Shown: positions 1 to 8,567 of the stretch, in pieces
Layout of the letters: each line of letters opens with the position of its first letter
Position numbering within the stretch: the first letter of the stretch is position 1
Assembly: GCF_001642575.1 (NCBI RefSeq)
Contig: NZ_LXNG01000026.1
Coordinates: 1 to 49,068, forward strand
Direction: 5' to 3'
Length of the DNA: 49,068 nucleotides
Origin: Xanthomonas floridensis
Lineage (GTDB): Bacteria; Pseudomonadota; Gammaproteobacteria; Xanthomonadales; Xanthomonadaceae
The notes under the pieces: model-generated
Databases searched by the model: none
Told to the model about the DNA's origin: nothing
Seen by the model: only the letters and a program-made list of their open reading frames with translations
Translations under genes and position numbers: made by a program

Positions 1-92
1 ACCTCGCGCCGTGTCTGCTTGCGCTTGCCGTTGTACTCCGCGTCGCCAAAGCTCAGCTGCATCGAGATCGTCCGCTCGGTTCGTTGATCCAT
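1..92 (-). CDS. IS5-like transposase, N-terminal fragment
   Basis: This is the first 30 codons of a transposase running off the left edge. It begins MDQRTERTISMQLSFGDAEY and continues with a basic stretch (KRKQTRRE). An FGDAE...KRKQTRRE start is typical of IS5-family transposases common in Xanthomonas. The catalytic DDE domain is outside the window, so activity cannot be judged. The same 92 bases occur at 48977..49068 in the other orientation. The start is taken at the first ATG, 35 bases inside the element end; an internal Met at codon 11 is an alternative. Confidence 0.75.
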   Translation of the reverse strand, partial: MDQRTERTISMQLSFGDAEYNGKRKQTRRE

Positions 93-127
93 TGTGGCAG
101 TATCAGATGGAGTTGTTCAGACCTTCC
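1..127 (-). mobile_element. Left end of an IS5-like insertion sequence (truncated by window edge)
   Basis: The first 127 bases are the exact reverse complement of 48942..49068. The element end reads GGAAGGTCTGAACAACTCC going inward and is followed by the start of a transposase gene. The bases just outside (128-131) are TTAA, and the other copy abuts CTAA. Both fit the YTAR target preference of the IS5 family, which defines the boundary. The rest of the element lies outside the window, so its far terminal repeat and the target duplication cannot be checked. Confidence 0.85.
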
Positions 128-853
128 TTAATGCAGAATCACCGAGTCGCTTGCGGCAAGTCGCCAGCGGTGTTCGATTCTTGCATCGTCCGCACGGTAG
201 CCCAGCGCAATGACCAGGGGGATGACTGCGCCTCTGGGTAGTCCCAACAGCCTGGCGACCTGGCTGGCCGAGAACCCCTCCATCGGGCAGGAGTCGATGC
301 CTTTCGCGGCAGCGGCGAGCATCAGTGTCTGCGCAGCGAAGATGGCATTGCGCGCTGCCCAGTGGCGGCTACCTGTGTGGCCGATGGGCAGCAACGACAG
401 GCTGGGACGTAGTGCCGTAACCAGGAGCAGCAGCGGGGACCACAGGATCGACGAGCCCAGGCCGAGGATCTTCTGGAACATTCCCAATTGCTTGCGATAG
501 TAGGCTTTGGATTCGGCGGGTAGTTCGGATGCGCTTTCGACATAGGCGTGCTGTGCGGCGATCGTGCGCCTGCCCAGCGCAGGACTGGCCACCACCACCA
601 CGAAGTCGGCGGCCGAAGCTGCGGCTTTCTGCCCATTGCAGGCCGCTGCCAGCTTTTTCTTCATGGTCGGTGTGCGGATCCAGTGGAGCTGATAGGGCTG
701 AAGATTGCCGCTGGATGGTGCGAGCGAGGCTTCTTGAAGTATGGCCTGGATATCGTGCTCCGGGATGGGTTCTGGTTGAAACTTGCGGATCGCCCTGCGA
801 AAGCGATTCGCGGCCTGGAAGGCGTCCCAATGACGCGGCAGCTGTGTGTTCAT
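128..853 (-). CDS. Nitroreductase family protein
   Basis: This 241-residue protein has the nitroreductase fold signature: an RRAIRKF segment near residue 18, a SSGNLQPY flavin-contact segment near residue 47, and a C-terminal region of the type GIDSCPMEGF...LGYRADD. Such enzymes bind FMN and use NAD(P)H to reduce nitro compounds, quinones or enones in the cytoplasm. The ATG at 853 is chosen because the nitroreductase homology starts just after it; a longer frame reaches 973 but would run into the divergent regulator. The gene is transcribed away from a TetR gene 61 bp away, the usual arrangement for an inducible nitroreductase. Its TAA stop lies inside the TTAA target of the adjacent IS, so the insertion landed exactly at the gene end. 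Confidence 0.85.
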   Translation of the reverse strand: MNTQLPRHWDAFQAANRFRRAIRKFQPEPIPEHDIQAILQEASLAPSSGNLQPYQLHWIRTPTMKKKLAAACNGQKAAASAADFVVVVASPALGRRTIAAQHAYVESASELPAESKAYYRKQLGMFQKILGLGSSILWSPLLLLVTALRPSLSLLPIGHTGSRHWAARNAIFAAQTLMLAAAAKGIDSCPMEGFSASQVARLLGLPRGAVIPLVIALGYRADDARIEHRWRLAASDSVILH

Positions 854-914
854 GGAGTAAATCGTAAGTTGATGCTTGGCTTTCGAAAACTCACATTCCG
901 GTGCGCTGCTCGCC

Positions 915-1529
915 ATGAAGAAGACCGCCCTGAAACCCAGGAAGATTCCCGCGCAGGCGCGCTCCAGAGCCACGGTGGACGCGATCGTCCAGGCCGCGAC
1001 TTACATTTTGACCAAGGTTGGCTGGGACGGGCTGACCACCAATGCGATCGCAGAGCGCGCCGGCGTTAACATTGCATCGCTGTATCAGTTCTTCCCGAAC
1101 AAGCAAGCGATCATTGCCGAGCTGCAGCGCCGGCATGCCAACCACACCCATGCGGACCTACGCGAGATCCTGATGAATCTGCCCGAGCAGCCAGCGCTAC
1201 GCGAGGTGCTCGTGACCCTGGTCAGGCTGCTGATCGACGAGCACCGCATCGCGCCGGCCTTGCATCGAGCGATCCACGATGAGCTGCCGCGCACTGCTCG
1301 ATTGGCAGAGCATGACAACCAGCCGCTGCGCGACCATTTCATGGAGGCCATCAGGCCATTGATGCGCAACGTGCCGGATCCGGACCTGGCGATTTGCATG
1401 GTGAGCATGTCTGCGCATGCAATCATTCATACGGTCACTGCCGAGCGCCCTGCCCTGCTGGACGACCCACACTTTGCGGAGGAATTGGTGACCTTGTTCA
1501 ATGCGTTTTTGGATCGTCCTGCAGGTTAG
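915..1529 (+). CDS. TetR/AcrR family transcriptional regulator
   Basis: This 204-residue protein has an N-terminal TetR helix-turn-helix at about residues 20-65: VDAIVQAATYILTKVGWDGL, then TNAIAERAGVNIASLYQFFPNK. A less conserved all-helical ligand domain follows. It probably represses the divergent nitroreductase and itself from the 61-bp gap between them, which contains the palindrome TTTCGAAA at 881-888. The ATG at 915 places a basic segment (MKKTALKPRKIPAQARSRA) before the DNA-binding domain. An upstream TTG at 876 is possible but would leave almost no promoter space. The inducer cannot be read from sequence. Confidence 0.88.
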   Translation: MKKTALKPRKIPAQARSRATVDAIVQAATYILTKVGWDGLTTNAIAERAGVNIASLYQFFPNKQAIIAELQRRHANHTHADLREILMNLPEQPALREVLVTLVRLLIDEHRIAPALHRAIHDELPRTARLAEHDNQPLRDHFMEAIRPLMRNVPDPDLAICMVSMSAHAIIHTVTAERPALLDDPHFAEELVTLFNAFLDRPAG

Positions 1530-1729
1530 CCTTCCTTGAGGACATTGCCAGCTTGATCTGATTGCCCAACACAGGGACGCCTACCGAACCTGCCACCAGC
1601 AATGCTGCTGGCTGCACCCCGAGCGTCGGCCGGACCGTCTATACGTCGCTGCAGTCTTGTGAGCAGGCAACGTCCTTGGCAAGCTCGACAACCCACCTCG
1701 AACCACTTTTCATTGGGACGCAGCCAGCG

Positions 1730-2002
1730 ATGACACCCTCTCAGGCAGATGCGATTGCGCAGGCAGTGTTGCACAGGGATCCTGCAGATTAGGAAGCGCT
1801 CCGCGTGAGACAGGCGAAGACAGCCAGCGAGTTGGCAGACCGCCGCAAGGTGGCCGCACTCGCGTTGATCGGGTTGGCACTGGGCGCAGCGCTCGCTCCG
1901 ATGGTCGGCACCCACTGGATACGGGTCGGGACGGTCACCAGCCTTTGCGCCGCTGGTGTCGGCTGGATCTGGGTGTCCTGGCGCCGCTCCGGGCGGCGAT
2001 AG
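1730..2002 (+). pseudogene. Small two-TM membrane protein interrupted by an in-frame amber stop
   Basis: One reading frame runs from ATG 1730 to TAG 2000-2002 but has a TAG at 1790-1792. Before the stop it reads MTPSQADAIAQAVLHRDPAD. After it, in the same frame, come EALRVRQAKTASELADRRKV, two hydrophobic segments and a basic tail (WRRSGRR). Amphipathic N-terminus, charged linker and two membrane helices read as one protein of about 90 residues, so the amber codon looks like a nonsense mutation. A GTG at 1805 with AGGAAG upstream could still start a 65-residue product carrying both helices. Function unknown. Confidence 0.55.
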
Positions 2003-2114
2003 GGCAGCCAGGCGATGCCGGGCATGGTCTTGCGCCCGGCACCCATTCGATCGGCAATGCGTTGCCCGGCACCAGGACTGAAACGCCGGATGCCGCGCTG
2101 AGTGAACATCTGCA

Positions 2115-2576
2115 ATGCAATGACTTGAAACCAGGATTCCACCGCCTGTGGTGATGCTGCTGCTGGCCGTGGGTGCCTACGCACTTGCGCGCGCCGCGCC
2201 TGCGGCGTTCCCCGGCCTGCCAGTGCATCCGGCGATTGCTGCTGCGCTGGCCTGCGCCGGCCTGGCCCTTAATGGTCTGCCCAAAAGGGTTTTCAGGCGC
2301 GCAGGTACGACCGTCAACCCGCTGCATCCGGCGCGGACCACGCAATTGGTGACGCACGGGATCTATCGCTACACGCGCAATCCGATGTATCTGGGACACG
2401 CGCTCCTGTTGCTGGCATGGGCGTGTTATCTGCAGCACGCACTCGCGCTGATGGCCGTGCCGTTGTACGTGAGCTATGTGAGCCGGTTCCAGATCAGGCC
2501 TGAGGAACGGGCGCTGGCCGGGCGGTTCACCGAGACTTACGCAAGCTATTGCTGGCAGACGCGCAGCTGGCTGTGA
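2115..2576 (+). pseudogene. Isoprenylcysteine carboxyl methyltransferase-like membrane methyltransferase with stop at codon 3
   Basis: The protein belongs to the ICMT/PEMT-like integral membrane methyltransferase family. It has hydrophobic segments at the start and the motif RYTRNPMYLGHALLLLAW followed by E-E-R-A...F...Y, the family S-adenosylmethionine-binding signature. The frame reads ATG CAA TGA, then LETRIPPPVVMLLLAVGAYA. The LE-x-RIPPPVV opening is what family members start with, so the TGA at 2121-2123 probably replaces a Trp codon. Translation could instead begin at GTG 2148/2151 or ATG 2154, losing about eleven residues. The C-terminal active region is intact. It follows another gene with an in-frame stop. 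The substrate in bacteria is not known. Confidence 0.6.
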
Positions 2577-2885
2577 TCGAGATTTCCGACACTGCCAACC
2601 AGTAATGGTCGGCCAACTTTGAGGGGTGACAGGCAATTCCCGGCGCCAACGACGTAGCGAAATTCGCCAACGCATCGCCCGCCGAGCGCGGCGCGCTAGC
2701 ACCGATAGAGCGGGCAGGCGCGGCTGGCGAGCGCGCACTGCCATCAACGCATGGCCGCGCCCACGCCCCTTGCCAGACGGGATGACGCGCACACCCATGC
2801 CACGCGTCTGCCTGACGCCGCGCTCGGCTAGGCCGCCAGGCACGCACCTGCATGCTGCAGCAGTCCATGCGGCGATGCAGCCGAC
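2577..2885. other. Non-coding gap, nothing recognised
   Basis: A GC-rich stretch between the methyltransferase and the convergent HxlR gene. Both strands are open in several frames, but no product resembles a known family and no convincing terminator hairpin is visible. Confidence 0.5.
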
Positions 2886-3314
2886 TCAGGCGATCGCGTC
2901 GTTGGCTTCGGTCAGGCCGGCGGTCTGGGCGCGATCGAATCGCTCGCGGGCGGCACGGATGCTGGCGTGGTGTTCGCCGGCCCAGTTCAGCAGTTGCGAC
3001 ACCGGGCCCAGCAGCGCGACACCGAGCTTGGAGAGCGCGTACTCCACGCTGGGCGGCTTGGTGGCGTAGACCTTGCGAGTGATCATGCCGTTGCGCTCAA
3101 GGTTACGCAGGGTCTGGGTCAGCATCCGCTTGGAGATGTCCGGCACGGCGCGCTGGATGGCGCTGAAGCGGGACGGACCGGGGATCAGCGTCAACAGGAT
3201 CAGCAAGGTCCACTTGTCGCCGATCTGGTCCAGCACATCGCGCACGGGGCACTTGGTGGCGTCGAAGGGACCTTCCAGGGAAGGCGGCGGCGGGAACAAG
3301 GCAATCGCATTCAC
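2886..3314 (-). CDS. qorR: HxlR-type redox-sensing regulator, QorR/YtfH-like
   Basis: This is a winged-helix HxlR/MarR-like regulator of about 142 residues. It has [20 protein letters not shown] near the start, then the recognition region [20 protein letters not shown] and the wing [19 protein letters not shown]. Cys22 is the only cysteine and sits at the position HxlR proteins such as QorR and YodB use for thiol-based sensing of quinones and diamide. Divergent linkage to qorB matches E. coli ytfG-ytfH. The GTG at 3314 is chosen because it precedes the domain by a normal distance; the frame stays open to 3455, but that would cover the operator. It probably represses qorB and itself from the palindrome at 3400-3416. 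Confidence 0.85.
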   Translation of the reverse strand: MNAIALFPPPPSLEGPFDATKCPVRDVLDQIGDKWTLLILLTLIPGPSRFSAIQRAVPDISKRMLTQTLRNLERNGMITRKVYATKPPSVEYALSKLGVALLGPVSQLLNWAGEHHASIRAARERFDRAQTAGLTEANDAIA

Positions 3315-3399
3315 GGGGTATCTCACGGTAACCAGGGGGAGTAAAACTGCCTTCTTGCGAAGGACCGGGCGGTCCTGACAATAGGCTCGCTGACCACAA

Positions 3400-3416
3400 G
3401 GTCTAGATACTAGACC
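3400..3416. promoter_or_regulatory. Palindromic operator between qorR and qorB
   Basis: GGTCTAG-ATA-CTAGACC is a perfect 7-bp inverted repeat with a 3-bp centre. It lies 33 bp upstream of the qorB start and 86 bp upstream of the qorR start. Perfect dyads in such gaps are the usual binding sites of HxlR dimers. A second dyad, AGGACC-GGGC-GGTCCT (3361-3376), lies nearer qorR. Assignment to QorR is an inference from position and symmetry. Confidence 0.7.
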
Positions 3417-3448
3417 AAACCTCTTCTCTAAACCTATTGGAGCACGAC

Positions 3449-4327
<879 letters not shown>

Positions 4328-4918
4328 GCAGGCGCGTCGGCGGCCGCCAAATTCGGCCGTCGCTTCCTGGGTGAGCATTCCGCTACGTGATCGCCCGTAC
4401 CCCATGACCGGAAGCGGGTGCCGACCTGCTTCCGGCGGGATGCCCGAACGCTGGCCCGCACGGTCGCCGGCTTACGCGTGGCTACCACAACGTAGGGAGC
4501 GGTCGTCAGGTTGGGGTAGACGGCGTGGACGAACCGAAACGGACGAGGAGCACATGTCGCTCCGAGCATCGGCCGCGCCGGCCTGGCGGTGAGCGAAATA
4601 GGTTCAGTAGCCGCTCTTGGCCGCCGCGCCGGCGGTGGCCTCACTCCGCGTGCTGACGACACTGGCGATCCATTGATCGACGTGGTCAAGCTCACTGACC
4701 GCCATGTGGTGCGCCGTGGCCCTGTGCAGCTGGTCGGCCAACACACAGGAGGGCGCGCTGGTGTCCGGGAGCCTGCGGCCACCGCTGCACCTGTCGCTCG
4801 CGAGCACTGCGCCAGCGTGATCACGCACGGGCCGGGACCTTCCCGCCCTGATGGCGGCAATGCTGCCTTGCGCCGATGCTCCAGCTTGCGCGGGGCGCGT
4901 CTTGCGCCGGTCGCATAA
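4328..4918. other. Long non-coding gap with a dispersed repeat
   Basis: Between qorB and the porin Pho-box array I find no supportable gene on either strand; the open frames are GC-rich shadows. The one thing that stands out is the stretch at 4504-4594, which recurs in diverged form at 16605-16694. Confidence 0.5.
4504..4594 (+). repeat. Dispersed intergenic repeat, copy A
   Basis: These 91 bases run from CGTCAGGT to CCTGGCGGTGAGC. They align over their whole length, with small gaps and roughly two-thirds identity by eye, to 16605-16694. Both copies are in gaps. Shared blocks include CGTCAGGT, a GACG.CGTG block, CCGAGCA and GCCTGG.GGTGAGC. Origin unknown: an old mobile-element scrap or a conserved structured element. 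Confidence 0.45.
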
Positions 4919-5001
4919 CTGACACCGTGCGGACACGCTGCTGACACAAGCAGCGCAAGGGACACGCCGCCAGTGTCACCAAACTGACATCAAATCTAAA
5001 T
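4919..5001 (+). promoter_or_regulatory. Tandem PhoB-box array upstream of the phosphate porin
   Basis: Seven-base half-sites recur at the 11-bp spacing expected for PhoB. The first block is CTGACAC at 4919, CGGACAC at 4930 and CTGACAC at 4941. The second is GTGTCAC at 4973 and CTGACAT at 4984, each followed by CAAA, then an AT-rich TCTAAAT at 4995. GGGACAC at 4959 lies between the blocks. The second block resembles the E. coli Pho box (CTGTCAT-N4-CTGTCAC) and runs into the AT-rich stretch TCTAAATATAAC, a plausible -10 region. This suggests strong induction on phosphate starvation. Confidence 0.7.
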
Positions 5002-5136
5002 ATAACTGCTGCCATTGCCGCGCCGTCAGGGACGACCGGGCATCTTGATGGAAGGTCCATTGCCGTGTCTGCAGCCCGCTGGCGCACCGGTCCGATCGCT
5101 CCACCGACCCCGATTTCCCTTGTACGAGCCGGATCC

Positions 5137-6594
5137 ATGAAAAAACGCAATCTCGCCACCGTCCTGTGCGCCCTGAGCGCGACCGCCAGCGGCAGCACGC
5201 TGGCCGCTGAGCTGGAGCTGTACGTCGACCGCAAGACCAAGCAGATCTTCGCCGAGCCCGCGCCGGGCCGCGACAAGCTTGGTAAATTCGTGCAGGTGGA
5301 CGAAAACGGCAAGCTGCCGGCATCGGCGATGCCCGCCGCACCCGCTCAACCACTGCCACCGGCGCCGGGGGCCACGCCGCCGGCCGATACCGCCATCGCT
5401 CAGGCCGCTCCTGCTCCCGCAGCGGCAGCTGCGCCTGCACCGGCCAAGTCGGCCGACGCCGGCAAGAAGTGGTACGACAAGCTGAGCCTGCGTGGCTACA
5501 CCCAGATCCGCTACAACCAGGGCATCGGCGGCGATGCGCAGGACCTGCGCGCGCCGGGCGACCGCTTCATCGGCAACGACCAGAGCCTTGGCATCCGGCG
5601 TGCGCGCCTGGTGCTGAGCGGCGACCTCAACGAGCACGTGTCGCTGTATTTCCAGCCGGATTTTGCGAGCACGCCGACCGGTTCCACCACTTCCAACTTC
5701 GCGCAGCTGCGCGATGCGTACGCCGACATCTTCTTCGACAAGAAGCGCGAGTATCGCGTGCGCGTGGGCCAGTCGAAGATGCCGTATGGCTGGGAAAACC
5801 TGCAGTCCAGCCAGAACCGCCTCACCCTGGATCGCGCCGATGCGCTCAACTCCGGCCTGCGCGACGAGCGCGATATCGGTGCGGTGTTCTACTACAGCCC
5901 CACCGTGGCCAAGGGACGCTTCCAGGACCTGGTCAAGTCCGGCCTGAAGGGCTCCGGCGATTACGGTGTATTGGGCGCGGGCGTTTACAACGGCCAGGGC
6001 GCCAACCGTGCCGAGCGTAACGACGGCATGCATGCGGTGGTGCATGCCACCTACCCGTTCAAGTTCGCCAATGGCCAGTACCTGGAAGTGGGCGCCGATG
6101 CCTACAGCGGGCGCTTCGTACCAACTGCGGCGGCGGTGAACATCGGCGGCCGCAGCTTCACCCCGGCCATCACCGACCCGAACGGCTATACCGATCAGCG
6201 CGTGGCCGCGCACGTCATCTACTACCCGCAGCCATTCGGCCTGCAGGCCGAGTGGACGGTGGGCCGCGGCCCGGAGCTGGATGTGGCGCAGCGCCGTATC
6301 CGTACCCGCTCGTTGAGTGGCGGTTATGTGCAGGCGATGTTCAAGCACGATTTCAATTACGGCACCCTGCTGCCGTACCTGAAATGGCAAACCTACCGCG
6401 GCGGCTCCAAGTTCGACACCAATGCACCGCGCATGCGCCTGGACGAAGTGGAAGCCGGTGTCGAATGGCAGCCGATGGATGCGCTGGAACTGGTGTTTGC
6501 GTATTCGAAGATGAAGCGCACCGATGTCACCACTGCGCCGTATCCGGTGGTGGAAGGCGATCTGCTGCGGTTGCAGTTGCAGGTCAACTACTGA
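5137..6594 (+). CDS. oprO: Phosphate-selective outer-membrane porin, OprO/OprP family
   Basis: The 485-residue precursor has a signal peptide (MKKRNLATVLCALSATASG...LAA), then about 75 residues rich in Ala and Pro. A beta-barrel begins near residue 110 with KWYDKLSLRGYTQIRYNQG and ends in an aromatic-terminated strand (LLRLQLQVNY), the outer-membrane targeting signal. Internal strands such as LGIRRARLVLSGDLNEHVSL and RVGQSKMPYGWENLQSSQNR are typical of Porin_O_P trimers that take up phosphate or pyrophosphate. The start is ATG 5137, just before the signal peptide. The Pho-box array upstream fits the function. A terminator follows at 6670. A C-terminal remnant of a paralogue lies near 18.0 kb. 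OprO and OprP cannot be told apart here. Confidence 0.88.
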   Translation: MKKRNLATVLCALSATASGSTLAAELELYVDRKTKQIFAEPAPGRDKLGKFVQVDENGKLPASAMPAAPAQPLPPAPGATPPADTAIAQAAPAPAAAAAPAPAKSADAGKKWYDKLSLRGYTQIRYNQGIGGDAQDLRAPGDRFIGNDQSLGIRRARLVLSGDLNEHVSLYFQPDFASTPTGSTTSNFAQLRDAYADIFFDKKREYRVRVGQSKMPYGWENLQSSQNRLTLDRADALNSGLRDERDIGAVFYYSPTVAKGRFQDLVKSGLKGSGDYGVLGAGVYNGQGANRAERNDGMHAVVHATYPFKFANGQYLEVGADAYSGRFVPTAAAVNIGGRSFTPAITDPNGYTDQRVAAHVIYYPQPFGLQAEWTVGRGPELDVAQRRIRTRSLSGGYVQAMFKHDFNYGTLLPYLKWQTYRGGSKFDTNAPRMRLDEVEAGVEWQPMDALELVFAYSKMKRTDVTTAPYPVVEGDLLRLQLQVNY

Positions 6595-6669
6595 GGCAGT
6601 TCACGCGGCCTGCGCCGCACGCTCCAGATCAACGTTGGACATGCTGCAACGCTGCCGTGCCGGTACTGC

Positions 6670-6696
6670 AAACGCCCCGCTCTCTGCGGGGCGTTT
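6670..6696 (+). terminator. Strong hairpin terminator after the porin gene
   Basis: AAACGCCCCGC-TCTCT-GCGGGGCGTTT is a perfect 11-bp stem with a 5-base loop, ending in a short T run, 75 bases after the porin stop codon. It is a good candidate for the intrinsic terminator of the porin transcript. Confidence 0.85.
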
Positions 6697-7019
6697 GCGT
6701 TGCGACGCTGCGAGTTGTGGTGCAGATGTGGTGGTACGGCATGCAGTGCAATGCTGCACAACGTCAAGGTCAGTGGCGGTTGCTGCACATTAAGGCATCT
6801 GGCTGCGCACCCCTTCGTGCGGCAATGACATGTCCATGACACGGTGTCAGCATCGCATTACCTTGCGGTTGTCCGTGCCTGCGAGGCTGGTGCAAGCGCG
6901 ATAGTGCGCCATTGCATGCGCTGCGATGCCCTGCCGTCCAGTATCGCGGCGTGCCTGTCTGCCACTGAGGTGCACATCGCAACGCAGCCACGCCCTGTCG
7001 CAGATCGCTGCATCAGCGC
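6697..7019. other. Non-coding gap, nothing recognised
   Basis: Between the porin terminator and the end of the convergent HxlR gene. No gene, repeat or clear signal is visible. Confidence 0.5.
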
Positions 7020-7391
7020 CTACGCGGTTTCGCGGTCGAAGGTTTCCCGCGCTTTGGCGATGGCACGCTGATTGTCGAGCGTCCAGGCGCATAGCAATTG
7101 AATTGGTTCTTTCAGACGCAGGCCGAGCGGAGTGATGCGGTATTCCACCGCAATCGGCGAGCGCACGATGACCGTGCGCGCGATGATGCCGTTGCGCTCC
7201 AGCCGACGCAGGCACTGGGTCAAGGCCTTTTGCGAAACGCCTTCGAGATTGCGCTTGATGGCATTGAAGCGCAGCGGCGTCACCAGCAGGCAGGCCAGCA
7301 CCATCACCGACCATTTGTCCGCCAGTTGCTCCAACGTCTCGCGGCCCGGGCAGTCGAATCTGAAGGCGGGCTGCGGCATCGCTGTGTTCAT
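7020..7391 (-). CDS. HxlR family transcriptional regulator
   Basis: This 123-residue winged-helix protein opens with MNTAMPQPAFRFDCPGRETL, then QLADKWSVMVLACLLVTPLR and the recognition region RFNAIKRNLEGVSQKALTQC. The wing is RNGIIARTVIVRSPIAVEYR. Cys14 precedes the DNA-binding domain at the position used for redox sensing in HypR-like members; other cysteines lie further in. ATG 7391 fits the domain start. It is divergent from an MDR quinone-oxidoreductase gene, repeating the architecture of the qorR-qorB pair 4 kb upstream, although the enzyme here is from an unrelated superfamily. Confidence 0.87.
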   Translation of the reverse strand: MNTAMPQPAFRFDCPGRETLEQLADKWSVMVLACLLVTPLRFNAIKRNLEGVSQKALTQCLRRLERNGIIARTVIVRSPIAVEYRITPLGLRLKEPIQLLCAWTLDNQRAIAKARETFDRETA

Positions 7392-7434
7392 TGCAAGTGT
7401 CTCGCGGGATACCTGGTGGATGAGTGGTGCCTGA

Positions 7435-7461
7435 TTGACATCAGGTTTACCGAATATACCT
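7435..7461 (+). promoter_or_regulatory. Putative -35 element and imperfect operator between HxlR and MDR genes
   Basis: A consensus -35 hexamer TTGACA (7435-7440) is followed at once by AGGTTTACCGAATATACCT (7443-7461), an imperfect dyad with AGGT/ACCT outer arms. A regulator bound there would overlap the promoter. No -10 element at ideal spacing is obvious, so the promoter call is tentative. Confidence 0.4.
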
Positions 7462-7583
7462 TGTGAAGTGTCCCGCGACCATCGCCTGCACAGCCTTGCG
7501 ACCGGGACAGCATCGCCTGCCGACACCTGTTTGCGGCAGACGCCTCCGGCCACCTGGCTACCTCACCCAGCGAGACATGCATC

Positions 7584-8567
7584 ATGAAAGCAGTACGGTT
7601 TCACCAGCACGGCGGCGCCGACGTGCTGATCTACGAAGACGTTCCGCAGCCGCAGCCCGGCAATGGCGAAGTGCTGATCAAGATCGAAGCGGTCGGCCTG
7701 AACTTTGCCGACGTCATGCGTCGGCGCGGCGATTACATCGAGGCGTCGCCACTGCCGTACACCCTCGGGAGCGAGGTAGCCGGCACGATCGCCGCGCTCG
7801 GTGAAGGCGTCGCTGGACTGGACGTGGGCATGGCGGTGCTGGCCACGCCGGGCGTGGGCGGCTACGCGCAGTACATCGCCTTCCCCGCCGCGCTGGTGGT
7901 GCCGCTGCCTCCCGGCGTGAGCGCGGTGCAGGCCGCCGCAGTGGTCGCGCACGGGCTCACTGCCGGCATCGCGTTGCGGCATGCCGCGCGGCTGGCACCG
8001 GGCGAGACGGTGTTGATCGAAGCGGCGGCCGGCGGCGTGGGTTCGTTCGCGGTGCAACTGGCCAAGCTGTATGGCGCCGGCAAGGTCATCGCTGCGGCCA
8101 GTTCGCCGGAAAAACGCGCACTGGCCGAACGCCTGGGCGCCGATGCCTCGGTGGACTACACCGCACCCGGCTGGTCCGAGCAGGTGCTGGCGCTGACCGA
8201 TGGACGCGGCGTGGATGTCGTCCTGGAAAGTGCCGGCGGCGACAATGTCGGCGAAGGGCTGGCGGCGCTGGCACCGTTCGGGCGCATGGTGTTCCTGGGC
8301 CAGTCCAGCGGCAAGACCGCATTGATCGACCCCTGGCAGCTCACGCTGAAAAACCACACGGTCACCAGCTTCTACATCGGCGGCTATCAGGCCCAGCCCG
8401 GGCTGATGCAGGAGGTACTGGGCGAGATCATGGGCTTCATCATGACCGGCAAACTGGCCCCGCAGATCGGCACGGTGTTGCCGCTGGCACAGGCCGCGCA
8501 GGCGCACCGACTACTGGAAGGTCGCCAGACCACCGGCAAAGTGGTGCTGGAGCCCTGGGCGGAGTAA
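7584..8567 (+). CDS. Quinone oxidoreductase-like zinc-independent alcohol dehydrogenase (MDR superfamily)
   Basis: This 327-residue medium-chain dehydrogenase/reductase has the GroES-like half at about residues 1-120 (GEVLIKIEAVGLNFADVMRR, SEVAGTIAALGEGV) and a Rossmann half with AAAGGVGSFAVQLAKLYGA as the NADPH-binding loop. It lacks the Cys and His ligands for zinc, as expected for quinone oxidoreductases (QOR class), which reduce quinones or enones with NADPH. It is divergent from an HxlR regulator across 192 bp that contain a dyad overlapping a TTGACA element, so induction by electrophiles through that regulator is likely. The exact substrate is unknown. Confidence 0.87.
   Translation: MKAVRFHQHGGADVLIYEDVPQPQPGNGEVLIKIEAVGLNFADVMRRRGDYIEASPLPYTLGSEVAGTIAALGEGVAGLDVGMAVLATPGVGGYAQYIAFPAALVVPLPPGVSAVQAAAVVAHGLTAGIALRHAARLAPGETVLIEAAAGGVGSFAVQLAKLYGAGKVIAAASSPEKRALAERLGADASVDYTAPGWSEQVLALTDGRGVDVVLESAGGDNVGEGLAALAPFGRMVFLGQSSGKTALIDPWQLTLKNHTVTSFYIGGYQAQPGLMQEVLGEIMGFIMTGKLAPQIGTVLPLAQAAQAHRLLEGRQTTGKVVLEPWAE

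Noticed and set aside
2121..2123. TGA at codon 3 of the methyltransferase as a selenocysteine codon
   Set aside because: Position in a leader segment where family members have ordinary residues, no visible SECIS-like hairpin; a Trp-to-stop change is simpler.
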